NCBI GenBank assembly: GCA_958299035.1
Contig: CATQJL010000001.1
Coordinates: 20,815,433 to 20,879,432 of the forward strand
Length of the DNA stretch: 64,000 bases
Reading direction: 5' to 3'
Origin: Cylicocyclus nassatus
Lineage: Eukaryota > Nematoda > Chromadorea > Rhabditida > Strongylidae
The notes beneath the pieces are model-generated. The model did no database searches and was not told the DNA's origin. It saw nothing but the letters and a program-made list of their open reading frames with translations. The position numbers and the translations under genes are program-made. Positions 47,611 to 59,959 of the stretch are shown in pieces. Position 1 is the stretch's first letter; every line of letters begins with the position of its first letter.

Positions 47611-48164
47611 TTTTCCGACCCTTAAGCCGCTATTGCAGAATATAAGAAACATACCTACAAAAGAAAAAACTCTCAATGAAGTAGTTTATATCGATCTTAT
47701 GTATCCCACTTCTAATTCATCTAAAATAGCTAAATGTACAGAAATTTGTACTTTACTGTAAAGAAATCTGTTTCTACTTGACTCAAAGATCAATGCGAAG
47801 TTTGCAAACTGAAAATGACGTATGGCGCATTTTATGGCATGAATATCGCAATAAATTTTGCCTTTTTGAGCTAAAGTTTGGAACCATATAAATGAGCACG
47901 ATTAAAATATGGAATAATTACCTTCCTCATATTTGATGGACTCGAAATATCAGTACGTAGCCAAATTACATTGTAGTTAATAAATTCAATCACGAAAATT
48001 TTCTAGCCCAAATCTCGAATTCTAGATGACACTACTATGTCCGAATTCGTACCGTAAATAATCCAGTTGTTTTTACCATTTCAGGGAGACTCCGTGTATA
48101 AACCAATATCCTCACCTTTCCTCTTTGCTTACAAATTCTACACTGAACCCTTCACAAATATCTT

Positions 48165-48372
48165 TTCCCCGTAACCATATCAAAATGATTTAGTGGAGCC
48201 TACGAGTAATGAAGGCAAGGTGTGAAATGGGGTTGAAAATAAGCAGGTTGGATCGGGCAATTATAACAATTTCGCCTGCAAATCCATGTCCTTTCAGTTG
48301 TCTCAAATTGTGCAGACAACATGTTGTTCGTATAGGTCATTTCCGGGCTTGGGGTAAAGGAAGGGGGGGGGG
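48165..48372. other. Conserved block A, copy 3
   Basis: Counterpart of 590-830, ending in G10 (48363-48372). Confidence 0.6.
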
Positions 48373-48599
48373 AGAGAAAGGCGTGCGGAGCGGAGGCGCT
48401 AGTTTCTAGTGAAGATAAGTGGAATTCATAGATCATATTCATAAATTCAAGTCAACTTTTCATTCCATATTTTTCATTTACTCAATCCTTTGTCCAGCCT
48501 CCTCAAAAATCGTGCGTTCCAAACATGACTTTATCCACCAATTTTTCCTCCCACCCCAAGCTCCCGTCCCTATTCTTTTATCAAAACCCACAACACTCC

Positions 48600-48810
48600 T
48601 TGCCTAGTTAGTTATGCTGCTCATCGTAACTGCCACTTATGATAGCCAATTAACACCTATTTAGCAGCTTTTTAATATTGTATTGTTTCCCAGTGGGGGT
48701 CCATTCAAGCGCAATGGCTGAGGCTTGGATACAGGCCATGTATGGGCACCACCTGGGCCTATGGCCAGGATGATTCCATTGGCAACAATATGGCGCATTT
48801 ATTAAGCCGA
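48600..48810. other. Conserved block B, copy 3
   Basis: Core as in 1104-1175, with no differences seen. Confidence 0.6.
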
Positions 48811-49119
48811 ACCAAAGTGTGAACTTCTGAAGTGGACGAGTAAGCGCAATATGGCTGTGGTTCTTACGAGGGCCGACTTAAGAATTTTGAATCTTTGCAA
48901 GGAATGTTATGAGAGATGATCAGATCAAATTCGTCTGTTTATTTAAGTTATTACGGCCTGTGTATTTAACAGTTCTACGGAAAAAGCGTAGCCAACACAA
49001 ATCAACCAACCAAAAAATTCCTTCACGGGGATAACGCGCTTATCCCGTTGCTCAACCTCACAATGCCCTTATTAATTTTCTTAAGAATGACCAAGGTCCA
49101 TTCTGGGGTGGCAAATCCA

Positions 49120-49515
49120 GTCATTCAGTGTGTCACGGACACTTTGCCCCAGCATAATCGCTGAGCAAAATCACTTGAGGATGACGGTGCAATTATATTC
49201 GAAACAGCTCGACGCCTCCGACATTATGAAGGGGAAGAAAGGATGTTTGTGACAGTCGATACGTTATATTGTCTTGGGCCCGCAGATGACAAGTGCGCAG
49301 GGCTCAGATCCCGAGTGAGACGAAAATCTGCGAAAATCTGTAGATGTTAAGACATTTCCATTCAAAGAAGGGGAGAGAGGGGAGGGGGGCTGCGATTATT
49401 CAGACAGACATGAAGAACCGGCAGTAGTTCGAATTGGATTAGTCTCCCGCTGTGAGCTATACACTGTCGCAACCCTCTTTCCCATACGGCTGCGCTCTTT
49501 CACATTTTTTCCATT
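49120..49515. other. Conserved block C, copy 3
   Basis: Counterpart of 1610-2020. Confidence 0.55.
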
Positions 49516-50029
49516 CCCTGGTCATATCAGATTTGAACAGCGACCTCATTTTGGAATGAACAGAATGGAGACGACGATAAACATTTGACTTGGGCTGTTC
49601 TTCTTCCTAGTTCCTAGATCTAGCGAAAAATTAACTGAGTACCACATTTCGAGAACATCTTTTGAAAAGGTGCTATGCCCTTGAGTATTTCAGCATAAAT
49701 TTTTTCACTGATGTATTTTTTTTTGACGACGGATGCAAACATTTATAGAATGCTACAACTTTTATTGCGAACTTAACGTTGAGTGAAACCACGTGCTTTC
49801 TCTTTACACTTCACTACCAAGCAGAAATCGCTTAAGTGGGACGATCATGTATGTTTCTTCCTTCTTGTCTACTCATCCAAGCGTGGCTCGGCTCTCTTTC
49901 TTTATGGAAACGAGAAAAGTCGAGGCATTAAAAGAATCGACACAACTTGATCAAATGCTTGCCTTTTTTTGATCTGGTTGTGGGAGACATAAGTTAAATG
50001 CGTTTATGGGCTGTATATTGAGCAAAAAG

Positions 50030-50795
50030 ATTGTGTAACTAGACAGCGATGTAACTTACAAAATTTGATACCTTGCTAGATGTTGTCGGATTATCCGGTT
50101 GTTAAAGCCGAAGAACCGGTAAGATATCGTCCGCTGAAAGTGAATTGCTATAGAAAAGTCGAAAAAACTTGCTCTGTGAGGTTTTCGCTTTTAGTTCGTC
50201 CGATGGTACGATCCTCTCCTCTCTGTACCTATCAACCCTACCTTGACTCATTCCCAGCACCACTTACACCCGGGACCCGTGTCGGAGTTATAGCGTCATA
50301 TTTGTCGCTTTGTTTGTTGTCTAGAATGTCCTTGGTCAGACTGAGTTGCTAACCATACCTACATGTGACCCGCCCGACCCTCTCATATTCGTGTAACCGC
50401 CTTGAACTCGTCCATGGCTACGGTAATCCCTATTGGACCATCTGTGTCATGCATCCGTACACTATACTTAGCTTTTACCGCATTGCAACCGGCATTTTGG
50501 CTACCAATGGCTTCCAAGCGCTACCCAAACTCAATTTTCCCAAAGAAAAACGCGCTTCCACCACCGGTGCCCGTATTTCGTACAATAAATCATGTCGTAG
50601 TGATAAGGGGAGAGCTGGCGAGGAATGCCGCGCGTTATATCGCGCTTCACTCAATCATAGCGACTGTCCGAAGAGCCGGACAGTGATGAATCGCGGTAAC
50701 ATTCGCAGTTCCTATCTCATCCTTCTTACCTTCTTACTGTCACGCCGTACTTGGTCGGGCAGGTCAACCTTTGTCTGTAATATTCCGTCAGCTGT
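50030..50795. other. Conserved block G, copy 3
   Basis: AACTCGTCC at 50405-50413; hairpin arms ACTGTCC/GGACAGT intact. The 144-codon frame at 50365-50799 is not shared with the other copies. Confidence 0.6.
50080..50118 (+). other. Exon-like 39-nt segment, copy 3 (doubtful)
   Basis: Reads MLSDYPVVKAEEP between CTAG and GTAAGATATC. See 2932-2970. Confidence 0.15.
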
Positions 50796-51164
50796 TTGAA
50801 TTCTCTCTCACTGTTTGAGATCCTCGCTACCGTATACTAAAATGTAGTCGCAACATACTTTAACACTTTTATTCAAGAGCTGGGATATTCTCCTATTGGT
50901 CACATCTTTTGCGGAAATGCGGCTTAGAATTTCATTCAGTAACTGCTTTCATCCGTGCTAAGACATTTCATACTCTCAAGCACCAAAAATGGTGAATATG
51001 GAAAGAGCAGTGATAATACTTCATGACTTTTAGAAGAAAAATTACTCAGACATTTAACTACGCCTTCCCAACAGAGTTTTTGTTGTGGCTTCCCCAAAAA
51101 TTGCGCAGTTATTACTCTTCAATACTTTTCAGTCATACAGTTGCAGCGGTAGAATTTGTCCAAA

Positions 51165-51265
51165 ATTGCGGGATTGTCGGGATTCGCGGGATTGTCGGGA
51201 TCCGCGGGATTCGCGGGATTCGCGATTTCACGGGATCTGCGAGATTCGCGGGATTTGCGGGATAA
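51165..51265 (+). repeat. CGGGATTCG-type tandem repeat, left arm of IR2
   Basis: About ten imperfect 9-10 bp repeats (GGGATTCGC, GGGATTGTC). The right-arm mirror (55677-55745) is shorter. Confidence 0.85.
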
Positions 51266-53330
51266 GCGGCATTTAGCTACAACTTCGTTCAAATCAGCTT
51301 TATTTGTAATCTGCGTGAAGATTTGGCTTCAGCTTGATGAGACGAATCTTCTGGTATACAATATGTCAGTAATTCATAGCGACACGGTAGACATATGGTG
51401 ATACCTAGTTATTTTCTATGTTAAGGGTTTTGTGAACATCTATCACCGTGTAAATCGCGAGTAGGAGGTTCTGGTACGAAGTTCCCATTATCGAAAACTA
51501 TCGCGAAAAATTGGGCAGCTTTTATTCACCCTTATCACTGATATAAGCATTTTATCATTTATCACTGATAATATCAGATTTTTGGATCATTTTTGGCATA
51601 TGGTAAGAAAAGTTGTGTAGGAAACGCTGTGTGAATTTCTATCGCTCTTTCTCTCATTATAAGTGATCTACAGGTTTTCCTAATTCTATTCTGGTTCTAT
51701 TGTTCGGTCAATTGGTAGATCCCTCGCTGCAGCAATCGATCGATTTCTCATCGGCACATGCCATTGCTGCCAGTTCTTACCTGAAATGGCATTTTCGCTT
51801 CAACTCGCTTCACGCCGAAGCCTGGGGTGAGATTCTGCACCTATATGGAAGATGAACGTGGGAATCGACCGCGTGAATTTAAGCCATTCTTATCTGTCGT
51901 TATCATTGATATCACCATTTTATCATTTATCACCAATGATATCTCAAAATTGGATCATTTTTGACATACAGTAAGGAATGTACTTTAGGAAACGCTGTGC
52001 GAGTTTTTATCGCTCTATCTCTTATAGAATGTGATCTACAGGCTTTTTCGGTTCGATTGCGCATTCGGTGCAGTAGATAGATGCTCTTTCAAAATATTCA
52101 CCGCTCTATAAATTGTAAATGAAAGGAGTTGCCTGTCAACAGGAGTTTCAAATATAAGCTGAACACTTCTGTTTTCTGCGTTTGACATACAAATCCAGAT
52201 CCACAAAGGTGATCGGTCTAAGGTGCGAAACGGCGCAAACGCGTGCTCGAGCATCTTTCCATCAGAGTCCACACGCCCGCGAACGATGCGTGTACATAGG
52301 CTGTTGCCTCCGTATCGAAGTCTTTTTGAATTTTTCTATGCTCTACTCTATTTCTTGCTATCTACAATAGCTCACAAAAATGCAGATTTTGTATGTCGTG
52401 AAATTCCGGGGGTTTTGCGAAAGTCCGCAACGTTCTGGGAGTTTTGCGACATTCCGGGATTTCCGCGGAATTACGCGAATCACGCAAACTACACAACGCC
52501 ATACTCCATACAGAATGAATAAATTCTGAGTCCGATTCCGTTTTCAGCATTCTCAAATTCTTCTGCGGAGGTCTGTTTGCAAGGATGAGCAGCTGAAGAA
52601 CGCGCGACCGCCATATTCAATTCAATGGGATCCCTTAGGCGAAAGGAACATAATATTTGCAATCAGAATGTCATACAACCATTCAGGGTGGAATTTCGAC
52701 GAAATACGCGATTTTTACACTTTGAGCGAAATTCATGAGGACGTGTTTTCGTAGGCTCGTAACTCGAAGAACTTTATAGACTTGAGCCTGATCATGCACC
52801 CTTTGATAGCACAGTTACTAGTTATTTTGACTTAGAAAAGTTCTCAAGTTCTCTGACAAATTCGCGAAAAGTGCAGGCAAATTTACGAACTTTTACGACT
52901 CAGTTACAGTCACTTCACAATATCTCTACAAAAAGACCCTGTCTTCTTCAAAGACCACTATTTTCGTAAACAGCGTGTTCGAAAACCTCTACAAGCGAAG
53001 TTTCCTTACAATTCAAGAGCATCAACATTTTGACCAATATCCATCGGCGAGCTTCCAGAGCGTAAAACGAGAAAAAATGAAATAACCCGAACATTCCGGG
53101 AAACTTGCTCATAGAGGTTATCTGGCCTGCTGATTTCGAAACTCACATCTGCTTACAAGGGAACGATACTCGGTGTCCGTGGCCTTTTGAGATGAGATGT
53201 ATACCATTACGTCTTGGAACGCTGATTCCAAATCTTACTTCCGTTTCTGCTAATCGCTTCAAAGATGTTATCATGAATTGCGCGGAATTTGGCTGCCCAG
53301 TGAAATATTGTCGGAGCGCCAATGCCATAG

Positions 53331-53404
53331 GTGCGCTGTGGTCTAGTGGTTAGTGCGATAGGCTCATGAGCTGATGCCAGGTTTAAGTTCAAGTCCTTTT
53401 GTGT
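53331..53404 (+). tRNA. tRNA-like sequence in IR2, plus arm (probable pseudogene)
   Basis: TGGTCTAGTGGTTAGTGCG resembles a D arm with internal promoter box A, and GTTCAAGTCC matches box B. Between them CTCATGA has the form of an anticodon loop with CAT (Met-type). The acceptor ends do not pair and the T and anticodon stems are poor, so it is probably not a functional tRNA. More likely it is tRNA-derived sequence captured by the transposon. Confidence 0.5.
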
Positions 53405-53589
53405 TTTTTAGTTTTGCCTTGCCTCAATTAACCTTCTTTCACATCCTCAAGCTAAGTGAACACCCTTACTCTTGAAAAAAGTGGAATTTCGGAAAAAATG
53501 ACTACTGTTTGCGCTAAAATGTATTCAATGGTCATAAATCGAGTAAACTTTCTCGAACAAGCTTAATTGAGGCAATGCAAAAGTAAAAA

Positions 53590-53663
53590 CACAAAGGATT
53601 TAAACTTACACCTGCATCAACTTATGAGGCTATCGCACTAACCATTAGACCAGAACGTGGTCG
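53590..53663 (-). tRNA. tRNA-like sequence in IR2, minus arm (probable pseudogene)
   Basis: Mirror of 53331-53404 with about 80% similarity. Read on the minus strand: GGTCTAATGGTTAGTGCG, loop CTCATAA, and a degraded box B GTTTAAATCC. It diverges more from its partner than much of the surrounding arms, which is odd if arms are homogenised. Confidence 0.45.
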
Positions 53664-56439
53664 CGGTAGAGGCCGTTCCAATGACCATATTTCCCTTAAG
53701 CGGCCAAACTTGAATCGAAATTCCTCCATAACTTCTTTCAGAGAAACGATTAGCAGAAACAGAAGTCAGATTCGGAATCAGCGTTCGAAAACGAGTGTAG
53801 TGGTATACATCTCGTCTCAAAAAGCCACGGACATTGAGTATAGTTTCCTTGTTAGCAAGATAGCTTCGTATTCTAGAGCTGTGGCGAGTAGAAGTTCCTG
53901 CGACAAGATTTTTCCCCAATTCACCAGTCCTTCTTCTCCCTTCGAAAGAAGTTTGCGAAGACTCTTTAGCGATCATTAATCTGCAAGGGAGGTACTACCG
54001 GATCGCCCTTACACTAGTCTACTAGGGGCGATGCGCGCTACTTTACATCTTTGCAAAGTGACGTCCGCAGAAAGATTCACGAATACTGAAATAGGAATAT
54101 CAAGGGCATGCTGCATATCGAAAGGTTTGCCTTGACAAGCAGAGCACGATGCTTTTTTCGGATTCAGAATACATTCATTCCGAAGGAAGTTATGACAAAT
54201 AGAATTTAAAAACGCGTGATTTTTCCAGAATTCACCACGCTTATGTTTCTTCTGGAAAGAAATCCGCAGCTATACTTTAGTGCGCTATAATTTACAGGAA
54301 CCGTACTATCAAATATTACTTACTAGTATCTTTAACGTTAGATAGGCGCTGCGTTACATCCTTGCAAACAGACCTCCGCAGAAGAATTTGAGAAAACTGG
54401 AAACGGAATCGGACTCAGAATTTATTCATTCTGTATGGAGTTATGGCGTTGTGTAGTTTGCGTGATTCGCGTAATTCCGCGGAAATCCCGGAATGTCGCA
54501 AAACTCCCAGAACGTTGCGGACTTTCGCAAAACCCCCGGAATTTCACGACATACAAAATCTGCATTTTTGTGAGCTATTGTAGATAGCAAGAAATAGAGT
54601 AGAGCATAGAAAAATTCAAAAAGACTTCGATACGGAGGCAACAGCCTATGTACACGCATCGTTCGCGGGCGTGTGGACTCTGATGGAAAGATGCTCGAGC
54701 ACGCGTTTGCGCCGTTTCGCACCTTAGACCGATCACCTTTGTGGATCTGGATTTGTATGTCAAACGCAGAAAACAGAAGTGTTCAGCTTATATTTGAAAC
54801 TCCTGTTGACAGGCAACTCCTTTCATTTACAATTTATAGAGCGGTGAATATTTTGAAAGAGCATCTATCTACTGCACCGAATGCGCAATTGAACCGAAAA
54901 AGCCTGTAGATCACATTCTATAAGAGATAGAGCGATAAAAACTCGCACAGCGTTTCCTAAAGTACATTCCTTACTGTATGTCAAAAATAATCCAATTTTG
55001 TGATATCATTGGTGATAAATGATAAAATGGTGATATCAATGATAACGACAGATAAGAATGGCTTAAATTCACGCGGTCGATCCCCACGTTCATCTTCCAT
55101 ATAGGTGCAGAATCTCACCCCAGGCTTCGGCGTGAAGCGAGTTGAAGCGAAAATGCCATTTCAGGTAAGAACTGGCAGCAATGGCATGTGCCGATGAGAA
55201 ATCGATCGATTGCTGCAGCGAGGGATCTACCAATTGACCGAACAATAGAACCAGAATAGAATTAGGAAAACCTGTAGATCACTTATAATGAGAGAAAGAG
55301 CGATAGAAATTCACACAGCGTTTCCTACACAACTTTTCTTACCATATGCCAAAAATGATCCAAAAATCTGATATTATCAGTGATAAATGATAAAATGCTT
55401 ATATCAGTGATAAGGGTGAATAAAAGCTGCCCAATTTTTCGCGATAGTTTTCGATAATGGGAACTTCGTACCAGAACCTCCTACTCGCGATTTACACGGT
55501 GATAGATGTTCACAAAACCCTTAACATAGAAAATAACAAGGTATCACCATATGTCTACCGTGTCGCTATGAATTACTGACATATTGTATACCAGAAGATT
55601 CGTCTCATCAAGCTGAAGCCAAATCTTCACGCAGATTACAAATAAAGCTGATTTGAACGAAGTTGTAGCTAAATGCCGCTTATCCCGCAAATCCCGCGAA
55701 TCCCTCAGATCCCGTGAAATCGCGAATCCCGACAATCCCGCAATTTTGGACAAATTCTACCGCTGCAACTGTATTTCGTGTCATATCGCTTTCGTATGAA
55801 TAATGCGGTCACATTCTGAAACATTGCTCTATTACTACTTCGAAGCGACCTTGAGCAGAGATAAAAATACATACGCTCTGTTACAAGAAAGTTTTGAGAT
55901 TATCAGTTTGTATAAATTATAACATGCTGCTAAGCCTCTCAGGAACTACACATTCTGAATGCCTCAAACTAGACCAAAACATTTTCTGAGCTCACACTAG
56001 GAAGAAAGAAAGATAACATTTTTGAAACTATATTTTATGTACTATTGATGTGCAGTTTTTGACAGCGTCAGTGGAGAGAAAGTAGAAAGTAAACACAGAA
56101 TTGTTTAGAAGCGTCTTCCTACATGCATTGTTCACACTTTCTAGCTCGCTAATGTCAGCGCAGAGGAAGAATCTTACAGGATACTTAAATTTGAACTCAA
56201 AGATAAAATTGAAGTCTCAAAAAATTCTGTTTGACATAGTCATCCTTCAACTGTGTTTAGGGTTAACTTTAGTTCTGGCTCGAATGCGGTTTAATGGTTG
56301 TGATAGGCTTAACAATCTTTTGACTTTTTTTTCCCAGTTTACATGAGTAAATGATTGAAATCTAATTAACAAGCATTTCTAAGCACTTCTACAAACTATT
56401 CTGAAGTTCTCAGATATCAGGGCGCATATCCTTTCTGTG

Positions 56440-57160
56440 CTTTGATCTTGTCCTAAGAATACCGCCGAATCTTGCGTCACCTCCCATTCCGTCCCGATGT
56501 TCCCCCACTTCCTCGGCAACCTCACCTTGATCACCGTCGGTGGTTCCGGCCTTATCTAGCAATAACAGTGTTGCTTATCGCTACGTGTGTGTCGGTACGT
56601 TCACATCGCCCACTGCTAATTAGACATTTTCATGGCGTCGGGATCATTTGGACCAGGAAAAAAGGGACCCGCGAGAGATAGTAGGGCCAGGCAGGAGGTC
56701 CCAGAAATTTATGGACATTAGCTCGCTTACCTACCGATATGCATCCACTATAGCCTCAAATCCGTCTGGCAAGGTAACACCAGCTTTTCTTTCAGCGCTG
56801 GCACCTGTTACCTAACAGCTTTTGTAAGTTAACCCCTACTGACCCTTTTAAATACTGACTACCTGACCACCACGTCAGCAGTAAATCAATCTGACGTCAC
56901 GACTCCATATTACGCTTATCACCTATTACCCAAGTCCGTTCAAGAGTTTTGGCCCCGTGTGACGTCACCCACCCATTACCACCCCTGTAACAGTTATTCA
57001 GTGCTTACGCAATATGCGCAGACACTTCAACTCAGGCGATGAGTGGCTGCTCTTTTGGACAAGTGAGGAGTACGCTCAGTTGTTGTGTTCTCGAATGCAT
57101 TAGTGTTGAGCGGTTTCGTGCTGCGCGTTTGCAGAAGCGATGGCGTAATCGCAGACCATA
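56440..57160. promoter_or_regulatory. Conserved block H, copy 3
   Basis: CRE pair TGACGTCA at 56892-56899 and 56960-56967; GATA-like and CTAATTAG words retained. Confidence 0.5.
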
Positions 57161-57384
57161 ACGAAGCCCTTGTTGAAAACGTATGGGGCTCGCTATTGCT
57201 TTATTTTTGCTTTCATCAAGGTAATTCTATTATACAATATTTGAGAATTAAACTTTTTATGTCTGCTGCTTCAAAGGTTTTTTCGAGAACGCGAAGTAGC
57301 CGCAATTACTCATGCATAGCCTTACAATTCCTTATTTGTTAGATAAACTCTCTATATATTCTGTAGCCGACAGCTAAGTTTCTC

Positions 57385-57995
57385 TGCTATTCAAAAACGA
57401 TGACAGAACTCGGGTGCGAAGGGCGGTGGCAGAATTAGTGGGAGGTGCTGCACGCATGCTATGAATCAGCAACGAGAGGGCCCGTGTGTGGACCGAAAGA
57501 GAAATAAAAACGGTTAGCGAACCGTTATGTCGCATCCTCGTGTTTTATTTTAGTGAGAGTTTGTTCAAATATGGATTAGGAAGAATTTCCCTTTTCTTGA
57601 ATGGTGGAAATGGGAGCAGTTTGAAATTTCGCGCCTAAAACGAAGCTCACCCTCTATTGGTCAGTATGGGTTTCGACATGATTTTGCGGCTTAGCGCGAG
57701 AGGGGCAGGGCTTTGAGTTTTTCTAGATTTGCATGTATGCTTCCCTTCTCCCAGAGGAACGCAAAAATTCAAATTGACCCTTGGGACCATCTGTTAATCG
57801 CAGCGCCTCGCGTAGTAGGTGTACATGAGAGTGTGTAACCCTATCTGTAGCTCGTTTACTCCACCCCTACTAATATTTGTTTGTTTAGCGTGGGATCAGC
57901 GCTAGTGCAAAGGGGGGGGGGGGAGGAGCGCACTTCGGCCGGACACTAGCGAACTGGAGTGTTCGCATGTTCGAATAGCCGCTCACACCTTCGAA
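57385..57995. promoter_or_regulatory. Conserved block I, copy 3
   Basis: Counterpart of 11035-11660 with ATGAATCAGCAA and TATTTGTTTGTTTA. Confidence 0.45.
57912..57923 (+). repeat. G12 homopolymer, unit 3
   Basis: Counterpart of 11569 and 35130. Confidence 0.97.
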
Positions 57996-58589
57996 AGCTT
58001 TTTAGGCCGCTTTCGCTCTTTTGGATCTTCGCAAGAAATTATACAAACTTTTTTGAATAGCTATGAAGTCTGCAGTTATACGCAATTCATGTGACAAAAG
58101 TTTTGGCTCTGCAATCACTGCTTTGCTGTCGTAAATAGATCTACTGCTGCCCGCTTGTTTCTTTATCAATTTCCTAAACTTCATCCAAACTTCATCACTT
58201 TAAAAACTATTTGGCACACAAAAAAACACTGAGATTGTTATCGCTTGTGTTTTACTCTAGATGAAAGGGATATTCTTGGTCACTTTCAACTGCTGTCGAT
58301 AGGGTTCTCTCTATATGTTCGTTCTTACCTCACCCATACATGCGTAGTCGAATCTGAATTTTATGTCTTACCAAAACTCGAAACCGAAATTTTCATATTG
58401 CTCAATGATTTTTCTTCGGAGGTTGTGAATACGGATACTCCCTTAAGAATACGAAATGTGAAATCTGTAAACGAGAAGATGCCATTTTTCAAATCAGGTT
58501 GCATCACTTAACCCTATTCGCAGCCGTCGTTGTATTACAGAATTTATTTAACCCATTTCTATGTCATACAATTGGTGCTAAGCACATCG

Positions 58590-59245
58590 GTGGTAAGCGA
58601 GAGGAAACTCGTCCTGATCACGGTTTTTCAGACTATATTCAAACAAAGGCTACAAAGCGCGGGGCAGCGGGGGTCACTTGGGGATTAAAGGGTTTCTCAC
58701 ACATCAGCGGCTGTTATCAGTGTTGTGAATGTGATAAGCGGTGTTTATTTGACTAGGTGGGAGGGGGGGGGGAATCAGGCATAGAACGTCTTTAAGGGTT
58801 GGGACAGCTTTCTGAAATTCTAACAACTTTGAATTTTTCAAAAAGGTGTGTCGTATTCGGTAAAAATCACCTCTACGCCAGGTAATTCGTCCAAATCTCC
58901 CCGCCCACCCATTAATCGCCCACCATGCACCCGAGACAGGTGTTTTCGCATCCAAAAACACTAGCGAATTGACCTCTTCGACAGCACCTCGACGTTTCAA
59001 TCGCTTTTAAAGGACTTAACTCATCGAAGCGTACGAGTTATCGAACACAATACCTTATAATCCACTGCATTCACCTCTGAAGCATCTGCGATTATTCTCG
59101 ATCGAACGGTCACGTTAAACGTCTCACATCTGTTAGACTCTTATGCTGTTCATCCGCATGTTTGCTTGTCGTCTTTGCGCGTTGCGCTTGTGTACTTGTG
59201 TGTTTACAGACTTTTTTGGGTTACAGTACTCTTGAGTTTTTCGTG
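58590..59245. promoter_or_regulatory. Conserved block J, copy 3
   Basis: AACTCGTCC at 58606-58614; site order as in copy 1. Confidence 0.5.
58763..58772 (+). repeat. G10 homopolymer, unit 3
   Basis: Counterpart of 12479 and 36029. Confidence 0.97.
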
Positions 59246-59959
59246 GTCGGGAAAATGGGTCATGCACTAGTTTTTGCAAATTTTTTTGCGCTTGTACCAT
59301 AATAAGAAAGTAGCCTACTGTCAGGAGGTTTTCAATGTAACTTTTCGTGTTGTAAGTAGTTTTCCGCCCATTTTCCACACATTTATTATCCTATTTTGTT
59401 TTTCAATTTATCTCATTTTTGTATTTTTCATATCCTTATACATATGCTAATAGTAACCTTTTACTTTCCGTGTGTCAGTAAAAAGAAAAGCAACCTAAAT
59501 AACTTCCTCAGTAATCTCAGCAAATTCACGTGAGACATACGCAAGTAGAGTAAATCCAAAATATATATATTAAGATTTGGGAATAGGGGAGATGAGGGAA
59601 GGGCGATACTTTTATTCGTATGCTTCCTAAATCTATGAAGACTGAGCTTAAGATAAGGAGAAGAGGGCGTAACGGACCTGACTTGACATACATGATTTTT
59701 CAATCAAACGATTCAATCCCCAAGTGGAATTACATCACTCATTCTCAAATGAATGAGTCGCTTGCACATTTTACGGTAGATCAAATTAAGAAATTCATAA
59801 TAGCGGCAGAGGGAGGAGGGAGGAGGGAAAAGGTTTTCTTATGGCAGTCTCCAGCAAATTTATGCGATGTAGCGTTTGTGTTACCGTAGTCGACTCGGCA
59901 AGCCATGGTTTTTGATTGTTGCAATATACAGATACTCTGTCTAAATTACTCGTATCTTC

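Larger units (their letters stand above)
26041..48165 (+). repeat. Tandem mega-unit, copy 2 (about 22.1 kb)
   Basis: Second direct copy, with all conserved blocks in the same order and orientation as copy 1. Its transposon spacer holds the small-element cluster at 29838-32425 instead of a large palindrome. It lacks the 23.3-24.4 kb foldback of copy 1. It keeps a block of about 240 bp (38730-38990) that copy 1 has lost. Confidence 0.93.
51138..55771. mobile_element. Long palindromic transposon in unit 3 (IR2)
   Basis: Two arms of about 2.3 kb with ends CAGTTGCAGCGGTAGAATTT and its complement, flanked by TA (51136-51137, 55772-55773). Centre near 53490. Arms match closely except for repeat length near the ends (51165-51265 versus 55677-55745). 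Each arm holds a degenerate tRNA-like sequence near the centre. A sequence of about 160 bp rich in TTTATCATTTATCAC occurs twice per arm (about 51535-51690 and 51895-52060). Fragments resemble the small MITEs of unit 2 (52365-52500) and the IR1 arms (52960-53130). No transposase is visible; presumably non-autonomous. Confidence 0.88.

Noticed and set aside
50365..50799. 144-codon plus frame in block G
   Set aside because: Frame not shared by copies 1 and 2; conservation there is of nucleotide words, not codons.
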